Positions 42,797-53,605 are shown, counted from the stretch's first letter. The stretch: DNA of 64,000 nucleotides from Desulfobacter hydrogenophilus (GCF_004319545.1 NZ_CP036313.1:2048501-2112500); one strand, 5' to 3'. Notes: a model not told the origin generated them from the sequence alone. Numbers and translations: made by a program.

Positions 42797-43105
42797 ATGT
42801 TGAAGACTAAAATTAGAATTAGGCTCAAAGCTTATGACCATAAGTTGCTTGATCAGTCTTCAGTAGATATTGTTGATACGGCAAGGAAAACCGGTGCCAG
42901 AATTGTGGGACCGGTTCCCCTACCTACCCGTATCAACAAGTTTACTGTGTTGCGTTCACCTCATGTGAATAAAAAATCCCGTGAGCAATTTGAAATAAGA
43001 ACGCACAAAAGAATGATGGATATTCTTGAGCCGACACAGCAGACAGTGGACGCGTTAATGAAGCTTGACCTGTCCCCCGGTGTGGACGTTGAAATTAAAT
43101 TATAG
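42797..43105 (+). CDS. rpsJ: 30S ribosomal protein S10
   Basis: 102 aa. It has [45 protein letters not shown] and the C-terminal [21 protein letters not shown]10 (also NusE) links the ribosome to NusG and the antitermination complex. It begins the S10 operon, 23 bp after tuf. Confidence 0.98.
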   Translation: MLKTKIRIRLKAYDHKLLDQSSVDIVDTARKTGARIVGPVPLPTRINKFTVLRSPHVNKKSREQFEIRTHKRMMDILEPTQQTVDALMKLDLSPGVDVEIKL

Positions 43106-43129
43106 TGCAATGACAGGAACATATTTGTT

Positions 43130-43762
43130 ATGATGAGTGGATTGTTAGGAAAAAAAATCGGGATGACCAATGTGTTTGCCTCCGATGGACAGCTCGTTCC
43201 TGTTACAGTGCTGCAGGTTGGGCCCTGTGTTGTAACCCAGATAAAAACAGAAAAAACTGACGGGTATGCAGCTTTGCAGCTCGGGTTTGATGAGAAGCCG
43301 GTTGGGCGCATAAACAAACCCATTGCAGGACATTTAAAAAAAGCATCGGATAAAGGCTTTCGAGTTTTAAGGGAATTTAGAGAAGATTCAGTTGAAGAAG
43401 TTGAAGTCGGTGCTACTATCGGCGTTGATGTATTTTCAATTGGTGATAAAGTGACTGTGATCGGTACTTCAAAAGGTCGTGGCTTCCAGGGAACTATCAA
43501 GCGTCATGGGTTTTCCAGAGGGCCGGAAACTCACGGTTGCCGAAATCATAGAAAACCAGGCTCAATCGGTAACTCTGCATGGCCGGCAAAGGTAATCAAG
43601 GGAAAAAAATTACCTGGCCACATGGGCGTAGATAAAGTTACGGTTAAAAATTTAACAATTGTAGATATTAAGCACGATGATAACCTCATTCTTGTAAAAG
43701 GCGCTGTTCCAGGTTGTAAGACAAGTGTTGTTGAAGTGCGCAAAGCTGATGTAAAAAAATAA
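43130..43762 (+). CDS. rplC: 50S ribosomal protein L3
   Basis: 210 aa; the second ATG at 43133 ([12 protein letters not shown]) is an equally good start. The [15 protein letters not shown]-terminus, [21 protein letters not shown] and HRKPGSIG, the loop reaching the peptidyl-transferase centre, are intact. It is an early 50S assembly protein. A 142-bp gap to rplD follows. Confidence 0.98.
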   Translation: MMSGLLGKKIGMTNVFASDGQLVPVTVLQVGPCVVTQIKTEKTDGYAALQLGFDEKPVGRINKPIAGHLKKASDKGFRVLREFREDSVEEVEVGATIGVDVFSIGDKVTVIGTSKGRGFQGTIKRHGFSRGPETHGCRNHRKPGSIGNSAWPAKVIKGKKLPGHMGVDKVTVKNLTIVDIKHDDNLILVKGAVPGCKTSVVEVRKADVKK

Positions 43763-43904
43763 AACAGTTTTTGATGCCGTGTCAATGAGCAAATTTAGAG
43801 AATGCGGCAGAGCATCAGTCTAATTAAATAGACGAATAGCGGCTATGGGTATTGCAATTATTTCGCAGTGATGCATAGTCGATCAAAATTGAAGAGGAAG
43901 AATA
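43763..43904 (+). promoter_or_regulatory. Possible structured leader before rplD (L4)
   Basis: An unusually long gap for this operon. It contains an inverted repeat TGATGCCG...CGGCAGAGCATCA (43772-43817) that could form a bulged stem. In E. coli, L4 represses its operon by binding a leader. A comparable role here is only suggested by position and the repeat. Confidence 0.3.
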
Positions 43905-44525
43905 ATGGCTGCTGTAGAGGTATTAAACAGTACAGGTGCTAAAGTGTCTGAAGTCGAGCTGCCTGACGAAATTTTCAGCATACCGGTTAAAACAAGTGTT
44001 CTTCACGAAGTCGTTCGGTCCCAACTCGTTTCAAAACGGGTAGGGACTGCTGCGTCTAAGACCAGGGGTATGATTTCAGGTTCTACAAAAAAATTATTCA
44101 GGCAGAAAGGAACCGGTAATGCCCGGGCCGGTAGCGTAAAATCTCCTTTGCGTAAAGGTGGTGGTGTTATCTTTGGTCCCAGCCCAAGGTCCTATGAAAT
44201 AAAAGTGCCTAAGAAAGTAAGAAAACTTGCCCTTAAAATGGCTTTAAGTGCGAAGGTTTCTGATAGTCAACTTTTTGTTATTGATGCGCTTGAACTCGAA
44301 GAAATTAAAACAAAGGCATTGGCAAAAGTACTTTCAGCACTGAATCTTGATGATCTTCTCATCGTTTCGGATACCGACGATACGAAACTTACTCTGTCCT
44401 CTAGGAATATCCCGGATGTTAAAGTGATTAAGACTGAAGGTCTCAATGTTTACGACATTTTAAAGTTTAAAAATCTTCTGCTGGTTGAATCCAGTATTGA
44501 GAACATCAAGGGGAGGCTGAGCTAA
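43905..44525 (+). CDS. rplD: 50S ribosomal protein L4
   Basis: 206 aa. [51 protein letters not shown] sequence forms the long loop lining the exit tunnel; the C-terminal half has [12 protein letters not shown] and DVLNV-like [11 protein letters not shown]. In enterobacteria it also regulates its operon. One base separates it from rplW. Confidence 0.97.
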   Translation: MAAVEVLNSTGAKVSEVELPDEIFSIPVKTSVLHEVVRSQLVSKRVGTAASKTRGMISGSTKKLFRQKGTGNARAGSVKSPLRKGGGVIFGPSPRSYEIKVPKKVRKLALKMALSAKVSDSQLFVIDALELEEIKTKALAKVLSALNLDDLLIVSDTDDTKLTLSSRNIPDVKVIKTEGLNVYDILKFKNLLLVESSIENIKGRLS

Positions 44526-44526
44526 G

Positions 44527-44814
44527 ATGATTGAATATGACATCCTCCGTGGACCTGTAGTTACAGAAAAATCCACCCTTCAAAGAGAACTGTTTAACCA
44601 GGTGACATTTAAAGTTGCCAAGGATGCCAACAGAGTTGAAATTAAAGCCGCTGTTGAGAAAGCGTTCAATACACAGGTAAAGCAGGTCAGAACCATACAG
44701 GTCAAAGGTAAAATAAAACAGCGTGGCAAAATTATCGGCAAAAAAATGGACTGGAAAAAAGCCGTTGTCACTTTGATGCCCGGACAACGAATTGATTTTT
44801 TTGAAGGTGTGTAA
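44527..44814 (+). CDS. rplW: 50S ribosomal protein L23
   Basis: 95 aa. [39 protein letters not shown] and the basic loop [19 protein letters not shown] are typical. It sits at the tunnel exit and docks trigger factor and SRP. It is tightly packed between rplD and rplB. Confidence 0.97.
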   Translation: MIEYDILRGPVVTEKSTLQRELFNQVTFKVAKDANRVEIKAAVEKAFNTQVKQVRTIQVKGKIKQRGKIIGKKMDWKKAVVTLMPGQRIDFFEGV

Positions 44815-44826
44815 AGAGGTATTAAT

Positions 44827-45660
44827 ATGTCAACAATAGTTAAGAGCAAGCCGACATCTCCGGGAAGACGCGCTCAGGAGCATCTTTCTTTTGAAGAAAT
44901 TACAAAAGATCGTCCTGAACGCAGGCTGACTAAAAATATCAATAAACGGTCCGGCCGGAATTCCTACGGACGAATCACCGCTAAACACAGAGGCGGTGGT
45001 GCTAAAAAGAAGTATCGTATCATCGATTTTAAGCGGGACAAAGACGGAATCCCAGCCAAGGTTTCTGCAATTGAATATGACCCGAATAGATCAGCCAGAA
45101 TTGCCCTGTTGGCCTACGCGGACGGAGAAAAAAGATATATTTTGGCCCCCCTTGATATTAAGGTCGGTGACATCCTTGAAACAGGTTCCGATGCAGATAT
45201 TAAACCAGGCAACTGTTTGCCGTTAGAGAATATCCCCACTGGTACCAGAATTCATAATATTGAATTGAAGCAGAATAAGGGTGGGCAGATTGTTAGAAGT
45301 GCCGGCGGATTTGCACGTCTGATGGCTAAAGAAGGTACTTATGCTCAGATTTTGCTTCCGTCTGGTGAAGTTCGCATGATCCATCTTAAATGCAAAGCCA
45401 CTGTTGGGCGTGTTGGGAATGAGAAACACGGCGACGTAAGTATCGGTAAAGCAGGGCGTACTAGATGGATGGGAAAACGACCTTCTGTTCGTGGTGTGGC
45501 AATGAACCCTGTGGATCATCCTATGGGCGGTGGTGAAGGCCGTTCTTCAGGCGGGCGTCAGCCATGTTCTCCCTGGGGTGTACCTGCCAAGGGTAAAAGA
45601 ACCCGTAAGAGTGTCAGAACAGATCAGTATATTGTTAAAAGAAGGGCTAAAAGGAAATAG
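44827..45660 (+). CDS. rplB: 50S ribosomal protein L2
   Basis: 277 aa. It has the OB-like RNA-binding domain (RISKRSGRN-like [27 protein letters not shown]), the SH3-like middle domain and the C-terminal [21 protein letters not shown] with the conserved His near the peptidyl-transferase centre. A primary 23S-binding protein needed for subunit joining. Confidence 0.98.
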   Translation: MSTIVKSKPTSPGRRAQEHLSFEEITKDRPERRLTKNINKRSGRNSYGRITAKHRGGGAKKKYRIIDFKRDKDGIPAKVSAIEYDPNRSARIALLAYADGEKRYILAPLDIKVGDILETGSDADIKPGNCLPLENIPTGTRIHNIELKQNKGGQIVRSAGGFARLMAKEGTYAQILLPSGEVRMIHLKCKATVGRVGNEKHGDVSIGKAGRTRWMGKRPSVRGVAMNPVDHPMGGGEGRSSGGRQPCSPWGVPAKGKRTRKSVRTDQYIVKRRAKRK

Positions 45661-45670
45661 GTGATAAATT

Positions 45671-45946
45671 ATGCCAAGATCATTAAAAAAAGGACCCTAT
45701 ATCGCATCGGAGCTTCTTAAAAAAGTTCTTGAAGCCCAAAAGTCCAGTAGCAATAAAGTAATCAAAACCTGGTCGCGCCGTTCCACTGTTTTACCTGAAA
45801 TGGTCGGCAACACTTTTGCTGTTCATAACGGGAAAAAATTTATTCCTGTGTTTGTATCGGAAAACATGGTGGGGCATAAACTTGGTGAATTTTCACCTAC
45901 AAGGACTTATTGGGGTCATGCCGCAGATAAAAAATCCAAACGGTAA
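45671..45946 (+). CDS. rpsS: 30S ribosomal protein S19
   Basis: 91 aa. [44 protein letters not shown] and [16 protein letters not shown] are diagnostic. It binds 16S rRNA in the head with S13 and contacts the A-site tRNA region. It is 10 bp after rplB. Confidence 0.98.
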   Translation: MPRSLKKGPYIASELLKKVLEAQKSSSNKVIKTWSRRSTVLPEMVGNTFAVHNGKKFIPVFVSENMVGHKLGEFSPTRTYWGHAADKKSKR

Positions 45947-45975
45947 TCTGCTAGGATTTAGAGGAAATTTAAGAT

Positions 45976-46311
45976 ATGGAAGTTAAAGCGACTACACGAT
46001 ATGCAAGAATCTCACCGTTTAAGCTTCGGCTGCCCATCAGCGAGATCAAAGGTAAAAATGCCGAACAGGCGTTGATATTATTAAAGTTCATGCCTTTAAA
46101 GGCAGCAGGGATTATGTATAAAACCCTACAGTCTGCCATTGCCAACGCCGAGCATAACGATGAGATGGATGTTGATAAGCTGGTAGTGAAAAATGTGATT
46201 GTTGATCATGGACCATCCATGAAGCGGTTCAGGCCGCGGGCAAGGGGAAGAGCTGCCCGTATTCTAAAAAGAACCAGTCATTTAACAGTGGTTGTAGAAG
46301 AAACCGTCTAA
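45976..46311 (+). CDS. rplV: 50S ribosomal protein L22
   Basis: 111 aa. It has [15 protein letters not shown], the core helices, and the tunnel-lining beta-hairpin [23 protein letters not shown], where macrolide-resistance changes arise in other species. It is followed after 16 bp by rpsC. Confidence 0.97.
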   Translation: MEVKATTRYARISPFKLRLPISEIKGKNAEQALILLKFMPLKAAGIMYKTLQSAIANAEHNDEMDVDKLVVKNVIVDHGPSMKRFRPRARGRAARILKRTSHLTVVVEETV

Positions 46312-46327
46312 ACAAGGAGGGAAAGGC

Positions 46328-46981
46328 TTGGGCCAGAAAGTAAATCCTACCGGATTAAGGTTAGGCATCATCAGGACTTGGGATTCCCGGTGGTACGCTG
46401 ATAAAGAGTATGCGAACTTTGTCGAAGAAGATTTCAAAGTCAGAAAATACTTGAAAAAGAAACTATACCACGCCGGTATTTCCAAGATTGAGATTGAGCG
46501 GTTTTCCAAACAGATCAGGCTCCGAGTTTTTGCAGCAAGACCCGGTATCATTATCGGCAAAAAAGGTGCAGAAATTGCGCTGCTGAAAAATGAGCTTGAA
46601 AAAATGCTTAATCCTGAAGTTTTGATTGATATTAAAGAGGTCAGAAGACCTGAAACCGATGCACAGTTGGTGGCGGAAAATATTGCAAGCCAGCTTGAAA
46701 AACGCATCGCCTTTAGAAGGGCAATGAAAAGAAGCGTTTCCTCTGCCATGAGATTCGGGGCAAAAGGTATTAAAATTATCTGCGCCGGTCGTTTGGGCGG
46801 TGCTGAAATGGCCAGAACCGAATGGTATAAGGAAGGCCGAATCCCTTTGCATACGCTTAGAGCTGATGTAGATTACGGATTCATTGAAGCCAAGACCACT
46901 TATGGGACCATTGGTATTAAGGTGTTCATATTCAAAGGGGAAGTTATAAACCCCGGTGAACAGACTCTGGCAACTAATTAA
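46328..46981 (+). CDS. rpsC: 30S ribosomal protein S3
   Basis: 217 aa from TTG at 46328, set by AAGGAGGG about nine bases upstream. It begins [19 protein letters not shown]. It has the KH domain [11 protein letters not shown] and the C-terminal [14 protein letters not shown], part of the mRNA-entry helicase surface. Confidence 0.98.
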   Translation: MGQKVNPTGLRLGIIRTWDSRWYADKEYANFVEEDFKVRKYLKKKLYHAGISKIEIERFSKQIRLRVFAARPGIIIGKKGAEIALLKNELEKMLNPEVLIDIKEVRRPETDAQLVAENIASQLEKRIAFRRAMKRSVSSAMRFGAKGIKIICAGRLGGAEMARTEWYKEGRIPLHTLRADVDYGFIEAKTTYGTIGIKVFIFKGEVINPGEQTLATN

Positions 46982-47004
46982 AGGCAATAAGGAGAAATTA
47001 GCAA

Positions 47005-47415
47005 ATGCTGAGTCCTAGAAATATCAAATACCGGAAACAATTCCGCGGTAGAACCAAAGGAATGCCTACTCGAGGCAATACATTGAGTTTTGGAGACTAT
47101 GGGCTCCAGGCTGTGGAATGCGGGTATGTAAATGCAAGACAGATTGAGGCAGCCAGGGTCGCGATGACCAGAAAGGCAAAACGGCAGGGCAAAACCTGGA
47201 TTCGTTTCTTCCCTGATCATCCCGTTACCAAAAAGCCGGCTGAAGTCAGAATGGGTAAAGGTAAAGGTGCAACGGATGCTTGGGTGGCACGGGTGAAACC
47301 GGGCAAAATTCTCTATGAGATGGAAGGTGTTGACAGAGAATTGGCCAAAGAGGCGTTAAAGCTGGCTGCCAGAAAACTTTCCGTGAAAACCCGTTTTGTG
47401 GAAAGGAGTAAATAA
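47005..47415 (+). CDS. rplP: 50S ribosomal protein L16
   Basis: 136 aa. [47 protein letters not shown] and [21 protein letters not shown] are present, including the Arg-rich N-terminus near the A-site tRNA. Its stop overlaps the rpmC start (TAATG). Confidence 0.98.
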   Translation: MLSPRNIKYRKQFRGRTKGMPTRGNTLSFGDYGLQAVECGYVNARQIEAARVAMTRKAKRQGKTWIRFFPDHPVTKKPAEVRMGKGKGATDAWVARVKPGKILYEMEGVDRELAKEALKLAARKLSVKTRFVERSK

Positions 47416-47615
47416 TGTTAAAGGCCAGTGAAATCAAGGACATGGATGCAGGCCAGATTAAAGATAAAATCGTTGAGCTTAAAAAAGAACTGTTTAACCT
47501 TCGTTTCCAGCACAATGTAGGTCAGCTCGCGAATACAGCCAATCTGTCCAGTGTAAGAAAAGATATCGCCAGACTTTACACGATTTCCAAAGAAATGAAT
47601 GTCAAAATTAGCTAA
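47415..47615 (+). CDS. rpmC: 50S ribosomal protein L29
   Basis: 66 aa. A helical hairpin beginning LKASEIKDMDAGQIKDKIVELKKELFNLRFQHNVGQL-like and ending NLSSVRKDIARLYTI. It binds beside L23 at the tunnel exit. It overlaps rplP by one base. Confidence 0.96.
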   Translation: MLKASEIKDMDAGQIKDKIVELKKELFNLRFQHNVGQLANTANLSSVRKDIARLYTISKEMNVKIS

Positions 47616-47630
47616 CTAACGAGTACTGAT

Positions 47631-47891
47631 ATGGAAACTACAAAAAAAAATAAAAAAGAGCTGATTGGTCTGATCGTGTCTGACAAAATGGATAAGTCCG
47701 TGGTGGTCAGGGTTGAAAGATTTGTACAGCATAAGGTGTATAAAAAATATATCAAACGTTACAAAAAATATCACGCCCATGATGAGCCAAATGAATGTAG
47801 AATTGGTGACGAAGTCAAAATTATCGAAACCAGACCGCTGAGTAAATTAAAACGGTTTCGGGTGACTGAAATTGTTAAAAAAGCGGTCTAG
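47631..47891 (+). CDS. rpsQ: 30S ribosomal protein S17
   Basis: 86 aa. OB-fold protein with [45 protein letters not shown] and [14 protein letters not shown] primary 16S-binding protein of the 30S body. Confidence 0.98.
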   Translation: METTKKNKKELIGLIVSDKMDKSVVVRVERFVQHKVYKKYIKRYKKYHAHDEPNECRIGDEVKIIETRPLSKLKRFRVTEIVKKAV

Positions 47892-47909
47892 TGTCTAAGG
47901 AGTTGAATA

Positions 47910-48278
47910 ATGATTCAAAGTGAAAGCAGACTGACAGTCGCTGACAATTCAGGCGCCAAGGAACTGTATTGCATTAAGGTGCTCGGTGGTTCTAAAAGAA
48001 GATACGCCACTATCGGAGATGTTATCGTTGTTTCCGTAAAAGAGGCTATTCCCAATTCAAAGGTCAGCAAGGGAGATGTAGTCAGGGCAGTTATTGTCAG
48101 AACCAAAAAAGAGATCTCCCGGCCTGACGGATCATCCATCCGTTTTGATGATAATTCCGCTGTTGTGATTAACAAGAATAACGAGCCGGTGGGAACCCGT
48201 ATTTTCGGACCAGTAGCAAGAGAACTTCGTGCAAGGCGTTTTATGAAGATTATTTCTCTTGCGCCCGACGTACTTTGA
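47910..48278 (+). CDS. rplN: 50S ribosomal protein L14
   Basis: 122 aa, canonical length. [33 protein letters not shown], the [15 protein letters not shown] strand and [28 protein letters not shown] are intact. It bridges the subunits and is the landing site of the silencing factor RsfS. Confidence 0.98.
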   Translation: MIQSESRLTVADNSGAKELYCIKVLGGSKRRYATIGDVIVVSVKEAIPNSKVSKGDVVRAVIVRTKKEISRPDGSSIRFDDNSAVVINKNNEPVGTRIFGPVARELRARRFMKIISLAPDVL

Positions 48279-48306
48279 TCCAAGGCCAGGGAGAACAAAA
48301 TAAGTC

Positions 48307-48627
48307 ATGAAAATAAGAATAAAAAAAGACGATAAAGTTAAAGTGTTGACCGGCAAGGACAAAGGTAAGATTGGCAAGGTGCTTAAAGTTGCCAAAAAGA
48401 CGAACAGAATTGTTGTTGAAAATATCAACATGGTCAAAGTTCATCAGCGTCCTTCCCAGGAAAACCCCCAGGGGGGCATTGTTGAGAAAGCGATGCCCAT
48501 GGACGTTTCCAATCTTATGCTGATGTGTAATTCCTGTATAAAACCGACCCGTATCGGAATCAAGCAGCTTGAAGATGGAAAACGGGTAAGAGTCTGTAAA
48601 AAATGTAATCAGCAGATAGACTCATAA
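48307..48627 (+). CDS. rplX: 50S ribosomal protein L24
   Basis: 106 aa. The KOW motif region KVLTGKDKGKIGKVLKV and the block INMVKVHQRPSQENPQGGI are typical. The C-terminus carries two Cys pairs (MCNSC and VCKKC), a probable zinc ribbon found in many but not all L24 proteins. It is an assembly initiator of the 50S subunit. Confidence 0.97.
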   Translation: MKIRIKKDDKVKVLTGKDKGKIGKVLKVAKKTNRIVVENINMVKVHQRPSQENPQGGIVEKAMPMDVSNLMLMCNSCIKPTRIGIKQLEDGKRVRVCKKCNQQIDS

Positions 48628-48649
48628 CACCTAAAGCCGGAGAAAATAA

Positions 48650-49189
48650 ATGACTACGCTTAAGGAAAAGTATACCAACGAAGTGGTTCCCGCACTGACG
48701 GATGAGTTTAAATACACCAATCAGTGTCAAGTACCGAAGTTGGACAAAATTGTACTGAATATGGGGCTTGGCGAGGCGGTCAGAAACCCGAAAATAGTTG
48801 AAACAGCAGCCCAAGAGCTGGGGTTGATTGCAGGACAGAAAGCCGTAATTACGCGCGCAAAAAAACCCATTGCAAATTTTAAATTGCGGGCGGATCTTCC
48901 CATTGGCTGCAAAGTGACGCTTAGACGGGAAAAGATGTATGACTTTCTTGATAGACTAATCAACATCGCACTTCCCCGTGTAAGGGATTTTAGAGGAATT
49001 TCAGGAAAAGCATTTGATGGCCGTGGCAATTACAGCTTAGGTATCACTGAGCACATCATTTTTCCAGAAATTGATTATGATAAGACTGACGCTATCAAGG
49101 GCCTCAATGTAACGGTTGTCACCACAGCCCAAACCGATGAAGAAGGGAAATCATTTCTTAAATTGATGGGAATGCCCTTTAAAAACTAA
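48650..49189 (+). CDS. rplE: 50S ribosomal protein L5
   Basis: 179 aa. It has [45 protein letters not shown] and the [21 protein letters not shown] block. It binds 5S rRNA and the P-site tRNA elbow in the central protuberance. Confidence 0.98.
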   Translation: MTTLKEKYTNEVVPALTDEFKYTNQCQVPKLDKIVLNMGLGEAVRNPKIVETAAQELGLIAGQKAVITRAKKPIANFKLRADLPIGCKVTLRREKMYDFLDRLINIALPRVRDFRGISGKAFDGRGNYSLGITEHIIFPEIDYDKTDAIKGLNVTVVTTAQTDEEGKSFLKLMGMPFKN

Positions 49190-49210
49190 GGACCTAAGGA
49201 GGAAGATCGT

Positions 49211-49396
49211 TTGGCTAAAAAAGCTTTAATCGCAAAGGCACAAAGAAAACCCAAATTTGGTGTACGGGCTTATAATAGGTGCCCTTTATGCGGTAGACCA
49301 CGTGCATTTATTAGAAAAGCTGGTATTTGCAGAATCTGTTTTAGAACGCTTGCCTCACAGGGTAAACTGCCGGGTGTAACCAAGTCTTCTTGGTAG
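49211..49396 (+). CDS. rpsN: 30S ribosomal protein S14 (short, zinc-binding type)
   Basis: 61 aa from TTG, set by AAGGAGGAAGA. It has the zinc motif C24-x2-C27 (CPLCG) and C40-x2-C43 (CRICF), identifying the short S14 type Z. The ending [11 protein letters not shown] is canonical. It assembles late in the 30S head. Confidence 0.97.
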   Translation: MAKKALIAKAQRKPKFGVRAYNRCPLCGRPRAFIRKAGICRICFRTLASQGKLPGVTKSSW

Positions 49397-49451
49397 TGTA
49401 TTCAGATTCTAACGATTATTTAAATATCAGCGTATTTAAGGAGATTTTCAA

Positions 49452-49850
49452 ATGGCAACTAGTGATCCCATTGCAGACATGCTGACCATAATCAGAAATG
49501 GTGGTAAGGCCGGTCTGTCCAAGGTGGATATCCCCGGATCAAAGATTAAACTTGAAATGGTGCGGGTGCTGAAGGAACAAGGGTATATCAAAGATTATAA
49601 ATTTCTTGAAAACGAGACCCAGGGGGTTCTTCGGGTGGCCCTGAAATATGTTTCAGAAGGCGAACCAACTATTTTTGGTATACAGCGTGTCAGCAAACCC
49701 TCTTGCAGGGTGTACGCTAAATCAAAAAATATCAAGCCGGTATTAAATGGCTTAGGTATTTCCATCATTTCCACTTCTAAGGGGTTGATGACCGACAAGC
49801 AGGCAAAAGAAGCAAAGGTCGGCGGTGAAATTCTTTGTAACGTTTGGTAA
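49452..49850 (+). CDS. rpsH: 30S ribosomal protein S8
   Basis: 132 aa. It begins SDPIADMLTIIRNGGKAGLSKVDIPGS and ends ISTSKGLMTDKQAKEAKVGGEILCNVW, with the RVSKPSCRVYAKS hairpin in between. A primary 16S binder; in E. coli it represses the spc operon. It is 55 bp after rpsN. Confidence 0.98.
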   Translation: MATSDPIADMLTIIRNGGKAGLSKVDIPGSKIKLEMVRVLKEQGYIKDYKFLENETQGVLRVALKYVSEGEPTIFGIQRVSKPSCRVYAKSKNIKPVLNGLGISIISTSKGLMTDKQAKEAKVGGEILCNVW

Positions 49851-49865
49851 GACAGGAGCTATAAG

Positions 49866-50408
49866 ATGTCTAGAATAGGAAAAAAGCCGGTTCAGCTTCC
49901 AGATAAGGTTCAGATCACCCTTGATGGCGATATCATCAATGTCAAAGGGCCTAAAGGCAGTCTTGACCGCAAGCTGCATCCGGCAGTTAATATTGTAATT
50001 GATAACCAGGTGTTGAGTGTGTCTACCGACACCTCAGATAAGAAAAAAATGGCGTTACAGGGGCTTTTCAGGTCTCTTATCTTTAATATGGTACATGGTG
50101 TCACCCAAGGTTATGAGAAGAAACTGATACTTTCCGGCATTGGTTATCGGGCTGAGACTAAAGGAAAAAATTTGGTGTTATCTGTCGGGTATTCAAACCC
50201 TGTGGATTTTGCCCTTCCTGATGGTGTAACTGCAGCGGTGGACAAAAACGTCGAAGTTACCCTTACCAGCATTGATAAAGAGCTTTTGGGGCAGGCTGCA
50301 GCAAATATCAGAGCTATTAGACCTCCCGAGCCTTATAAAGGCAAAGGCATTATGTATGCTGACGAAAGAATTATCAGAAAAGCAGGTAAGACTGCTGGTA
50401 AAGATTAA
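49866..50408 (+). CDS. rplF: 50S ribosomal protein L6
   Basis: 180 aa. MSRIGKKPVQLPDKVQI, NMVHGVTQGYEKKLILSGIGYRAE and the C-terminal IRAIRPPEPYKGKGIMYADE are present. It binds near the sarcin-ricin loop and factor-binding site. Confidence 0.98.
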   Translation: MSRIGKKPVQLPDKVQITLDGDIINVKGPKGSLDRKLHPAVNIVIDNQVLSVSTDTSDKKKMALQGLFRSLIFNMVHGVTQGYEKKLILSGIGYRAETKGKNLVLSVGYSNPVDFALPDGVTAAVDKNVEVTLTSIDKELLGQAAANIRAIRPPEPYKGKGIMYADERIIRKAGKTAGKD

Positions 50409-50427
50409 AAGGTGGGGAATATAGATT

Positions 50428-50796
50428 ATGGCAAATACATCACCAAGGCTGCTTGCACGGCTTAAAAGAAAAAAACGGATTAGAAAAAATATATTTGGTA
50501 ATCAGGAACGTCCCCGACTTAGCGTTTTCAGAACAGCCAAGCATATTTATGCCCAGATTATAGACGACACAAACAGCACAACGCTGGTTGCAGCGTCAAC
50601 CCTTGACAAAGAGTACAAAGATACGCCGGTTGAGGGAAAAAAGAAGGATGTTGCAAAAGCAGTCGGCAACCTTATCGGCAAAAGGGCAATGGATAAAGGA
50701 ATTAGAAAGGTTGTTTTTGACCGGAATGGGTTCCTTTTTCACGGACGCGTAAAAGCACTTTCAGACGGGGCCCGGGAAGCCGGTCTTGAATTCTAA
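50428..50796 (+). CDS. rplR: 50S ribosomal protein L18
   Basis: 122 aa. It has the basic N-terminus ([33 protein letters not shown]) and the conserved ending [26 protein letters not shown]. It binds 5S rRNA with L5. Confidence 0.98.
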   Translation: MANTSPRLLARLKRKKRIRKNIFGNQERPRLSVFRTAKHIYAQIIDDTNSTTLVAASTLDKEYKDTPVEGKKKDVAKAVGNLIGKRAMDKGIRKVVFDRNGFLFHGRVKALSDGAREAGLEF

Positions 50797-50813
50797 TTAA
50801 GGAGGAACACCCC

Positions 50814-51314
50814 TTGGCAAGACAACAACAGCAGATGGAAGATACAGGTCTGATAGATAAGGTCGTCAGAATTAACCGTGTTGCGAAGGTCGTTAAAGGT
50901 GGCCGGAATTTTACCTTCACTGCCCTGGTTGTGGTAGGTGATGGTGAAGGCAGCGTGGGATATGGACTGGGAAAGGCCAAAGAAGTTCCTGAAGCCATTA
51001 GAAAGGGAATGGATAAAGCCAAACGAAATATGAAAAAAGTTGCTATTCTGAATGGCACGGTTCCCTTTGAGGTTTTGGGCCACGCCGGATCAGGACGGGT
51101 TCTTCTTAAACCGGCTTCTCCCGGCACTGGGCTGATTGCCGGCGGAGGAATTCGTGCGGTCCTTGAAGCCGCTGGGGTAACTGATATTTTGACCAAGTGT
51201 ATTGGTTCCCATAACACACAGAACATTGTAAGAGCCACCATGGCAGGCCTCCAGTCCTTGTGTACCAAGGAGGAAGTTGCCAAAAGACGCGGCCTTAACC
51301 CTGAAGAAATATAA
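50814..51314 (+). CDS. rpsE: 30S ribosomal protein S5
   Basis: 166 aa from TTG, set by AAGGAGGAAC. It has the dsRNA-binding-like domain ([37 protein letters not shown]), the [13 protein letters not shown] helix and [27 protein letters not shown]. It is part of the mRNA entry site and affects decoding accuracy. Confidence 0.98.
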   Translation: MARQQQQMEDTGLIDKVVRINRVAKVVKGGRNFTFTALVVVGDGEGSVGYGLGKAKEVPEAIRKGMDKAKRNMKKVAILNGTVPFEVLGHAGSGRVLLKPASPGTGLIAGGGIRAVLEAAGVTDILTKCIGSHNTQNIVRATMAGLQSLCTKEEVAKRRGLNPEEI

Positions 51315-51325
51315 AGAGGCGAACA

Positions 51326-51508
51326 ATGGCTGATAGAATTAAGATTACACAAATAAGAAGCGCCATCGGTCGTCCTGCAAAGCATGGACGGATTATTCGC
51401 TCCCTGGGCATTAAGCGGATGCATCACACTGTGGAGCACGATAATACCCCTGTGATCATGGGGCAGGTGGAAAAGGTTTCACACCTGGTGAAAGTAGAGG
51501 AGGTTTAG
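51326..51508 (+). CDS. rpmD: 50S ribosomal protein L30
   Basis: 60 aa: [57 protein letters not shown] sequence covers the complete bacterial L30 fold. One base separates its stop from rplO. Confidence 0.97.
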   Translation: MADRIKITQIRSAIGRPAKHGRIIRSLGIKRMHHTVEHDNTPVIMGQVEKVSHLVKVEEV

Positions 51509-51509
51509 G

Positions 51510-51947
51510 ATGCAATTACATGATCTGGCTCCTGCTCCCGGTAGCAGAAAAAATAGAAAAAGAGTAGGGCGTGGCCCCGGTTCAGGTATGGGTAAAACCT
51601 CCACTAGAGGGCATAAGGGCCTTAAGGCACGTTCCGGTGGGTCTGTTCGTCCTGGTTTTGAAGGTGGTCAGATGCCTATTTACAGGCGACTGCCCAAACG
51701 CGGTTTTAAAAACTATATGTTTAAAACCCATAATGCGGTTCTCAATGTTAAAGATCTTGAGCGGTTTGATGATGGTACTCAAATAACCGAGGTAGTCCTC
51801 AGGGAAGCCGGTCTAGTCAAAGGGGCTGTGGATGGTGTTAAACTGCTTGGAAATGGTGAGGTAACCAAGAAATTTGTCCTGAAAAATATTTTGGTTTCCC
51901 AGAGTGCTAAAGAAAAAATTGAAACTGCCGGTGGCAGCGTAGAATAA
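51510..51947 (+). CDS. rplO: 50S ribosomal protein L15
   Basis: 145 aa. The Gly/Arg-rich N-terminal extension ([39 protein letters not shown]) penetrates the 23S core; the C-terminal globular part ends [22 protein letters not shown] late 50S assembly protein. Confidence 0.98.
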   Translation: MQLHDLAPAPGSRKNRKRVGRGPGSGMGKTSTRGHKGLKARSGGSVRPGFEGGQMPIYRRLPKRGFKNYMFKTHNAVLNVKDLERFDDGTQITEVVLREAGLVKGAVDGVKLLGNGEVTKKFVLKNILVSQSAKEKIETAGGSVE

Positions 51948-51973
51948 GCGTAAAGGTATAAGGAAGAGTTCCA

Positions 51974-53293
51974 ATGATCCAGAACAGCTACCAGAATATG
52001 CTCAAACTGCCTGAGCTAAAACGTAAGATATTGATAACGCTTGCTTTGCTTTTTGTTTACAGGGTTGGGGTGCATGTCCCGACGCCCGGTATTGACGGGG
52101 CAGCGCTGGAATCATTTTTTGCATCGGCTTCAGGCACGTTATTTTCCATGTTCAATATGTTTTCTGGCGGTGCGCTGGAGCGGCTTTCCATCTTTGCTTT
52201 AGGGATTATGCCTTATATTAGCGCTTCTATTATTCTGGAATTGATGACCGTGGTCGTTCCCTATCTTGAACAACTCAAAAAAGAAGGGGATGCCGGTCGT
52301 AAAAAGAAAACCCAGTTAACTCGGTATGGTACGGTTGTTTTAAGTGCCATACAAGGTTTTGGGATTGCTGTTGGTCTTGAATCCATGACATCGCCTGCCG
52401 GTATTCCCATTGTACCATATCCTGGGTGGGGATTCAGACTGATCACTATTATCACCTTGACGGCGGGAACTGCATTTATCATGTGGCTTGGTGAACAGAT
52501 TACTGAAAGAGGGATCGGTAATGGTATTTCTTTGATTATTTTTGCCGGTATTGTCGCCAATATGCCGTCAGCAGGTATTAAGATGGGACGGCTATTGAGC
52601 ACTGGTGAGATGGGGCTGTTTTCAACCATCATTCTGGTTGTATTAATGGTCGCTGTGATTGCTGCCATTATTTTTATGGAATTGGCTCAACGCAGAATCC
52701 CGGTTCATTATGCCAAACGGGTGGTCGGTAGAAAAATGTATGGCGGACAGACCTCGCATCTTCCGCTTAAAATCAATACAGCGGGGGTTATTCCGCCTAT
52801 TTTTGCATCTTCCATCATTATGTTTCCCACGACGCTGGCCCAGTTTATCAATCTGCCTATGATGCAGACTGTGGCCGGCATGTTCAGCCCGGGAACGATC
52901 TGGTATTACCTGTTATATATTGGTTTTATCGTCTTCTTCTGCTTTTTTTATACTGCAGTTCAGTTTAACCCTGAAGATGTGGCCGAAAATATGAAAAAGA
53001 ACGGCGGGTACATCCCGGGCATTCGACCGGGAAAACGGACAGCTGAATATATTGATAAAGTGCTAACAAGAATTACTGTAGGCGGTGCAGCTTATGTCTC
53101 AGTGGTCTGTGTAATACCCACCGTATTGATGAATAAGTTTAACGTACCTTTTTATTTCGGCGGGACAGCGCTGTTGATTGTTGTTGGTGTTGCTATTGAT
53201 ACTATTTCCCAGATAGAGTCTCATTTGATTACCAGCAATTATGATGGTTTTTTGGGACGCTCGGGAAATAAACGGATCAAAAGCCGGTCCTAA
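51974..53293 (+). CDS. secY: Preprotein translocase subunit SecY
   Basis: 439 aa with the ten membrane helices of SecY. It begins LPELKRKILITLALLFVYRVG, and has the plug region after TPGID, the cytosolic loop LKKEGDAGRKKKTQLTRYGT and the C5 loop GYIPGIRPGKRTAEYI that binds SecA and ribosomes. It is the protein-conducting channel with SecE. infA follows directly; adk and map, often found here, are absent. Confidence 0.98.
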   Translation: MIQNSYQNMLKLPELKRKILITLALLFVYRVGVHVPTPGIDGAALESFFASASGTLFSMFNMFSGGALERLSIFALGIMPYISASIILELMTVVVPYLEQLKKEGDAGRKKKTQLTRYGTVVLSAIQGFGIAVGLESMTSPAGIPIVPYPGWGFRLITIITLTAGTAFIMWLGEQITERGIGNGISLIIFAGIVANMPSAGIKMGRLLSTGEMGLFSTIILVVLMVAVIAAIIFMELAQRRIPVHYAKRVVGRKMYGGQTSHLPLKINTAGVIPPIFASSIIMFPTTLAQFINLPMMQTVAGMFSPGTIWYYLLYIGFIVFFCFFYTAVQFNPEDVAENMKKNGGYIPGIRPGKRTAEYIDKVLTRITVGGAAYVSVVCVIPTVLMNKFNVPFYFGGTALLIVVGVAIDTISQIESHLITSNYDGFLGRSGNKRIKSRS

Positions 53294-53323
53294 TATGGCA
53301 CCACAAAGGAGAAGAATTTAGTT

Positions 53324-53542
53324 ATGGCCAAAGAAGAGCCCATTAAAGTAGACGGTAAAGTTCTTGAAACACTTCCCAATGCCATGTTCAAGGTTGAATT
53401 GGAAAACAAGCATGTTCTACTGGCACATATTTCCGGGAAAATGAGAATGCATTTTATAAAAATACTTCCCGGCGACAGGGTGACTGTGGAAATTTCCCCC
53501 TATGACCTAAGCCGTGGCAGAATTACCTACCGGTATAAATAA
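53324..53542 (+). CDS. infA: Translation initiation factor IF-1
   Basis: 72 aa, the canonical length. An OB-fold with [31 protein letters not shown], then [28 protein letters not shown]. It blocks the A site during initiation. Confidence 0.98.
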   Translation: MAKEEPIKVDGKVLETLPNAMFKVELENKHVLLAHISGKMRMHFIKILPGDRVTVEISPYDLSRGRITYRYK

Positions 53543-53605
53543 TACCGACAGGTGAATAATAAAAATGAAGTATACATTTGGAATAATGAGATGAGGAGCG
53601 GTTAG

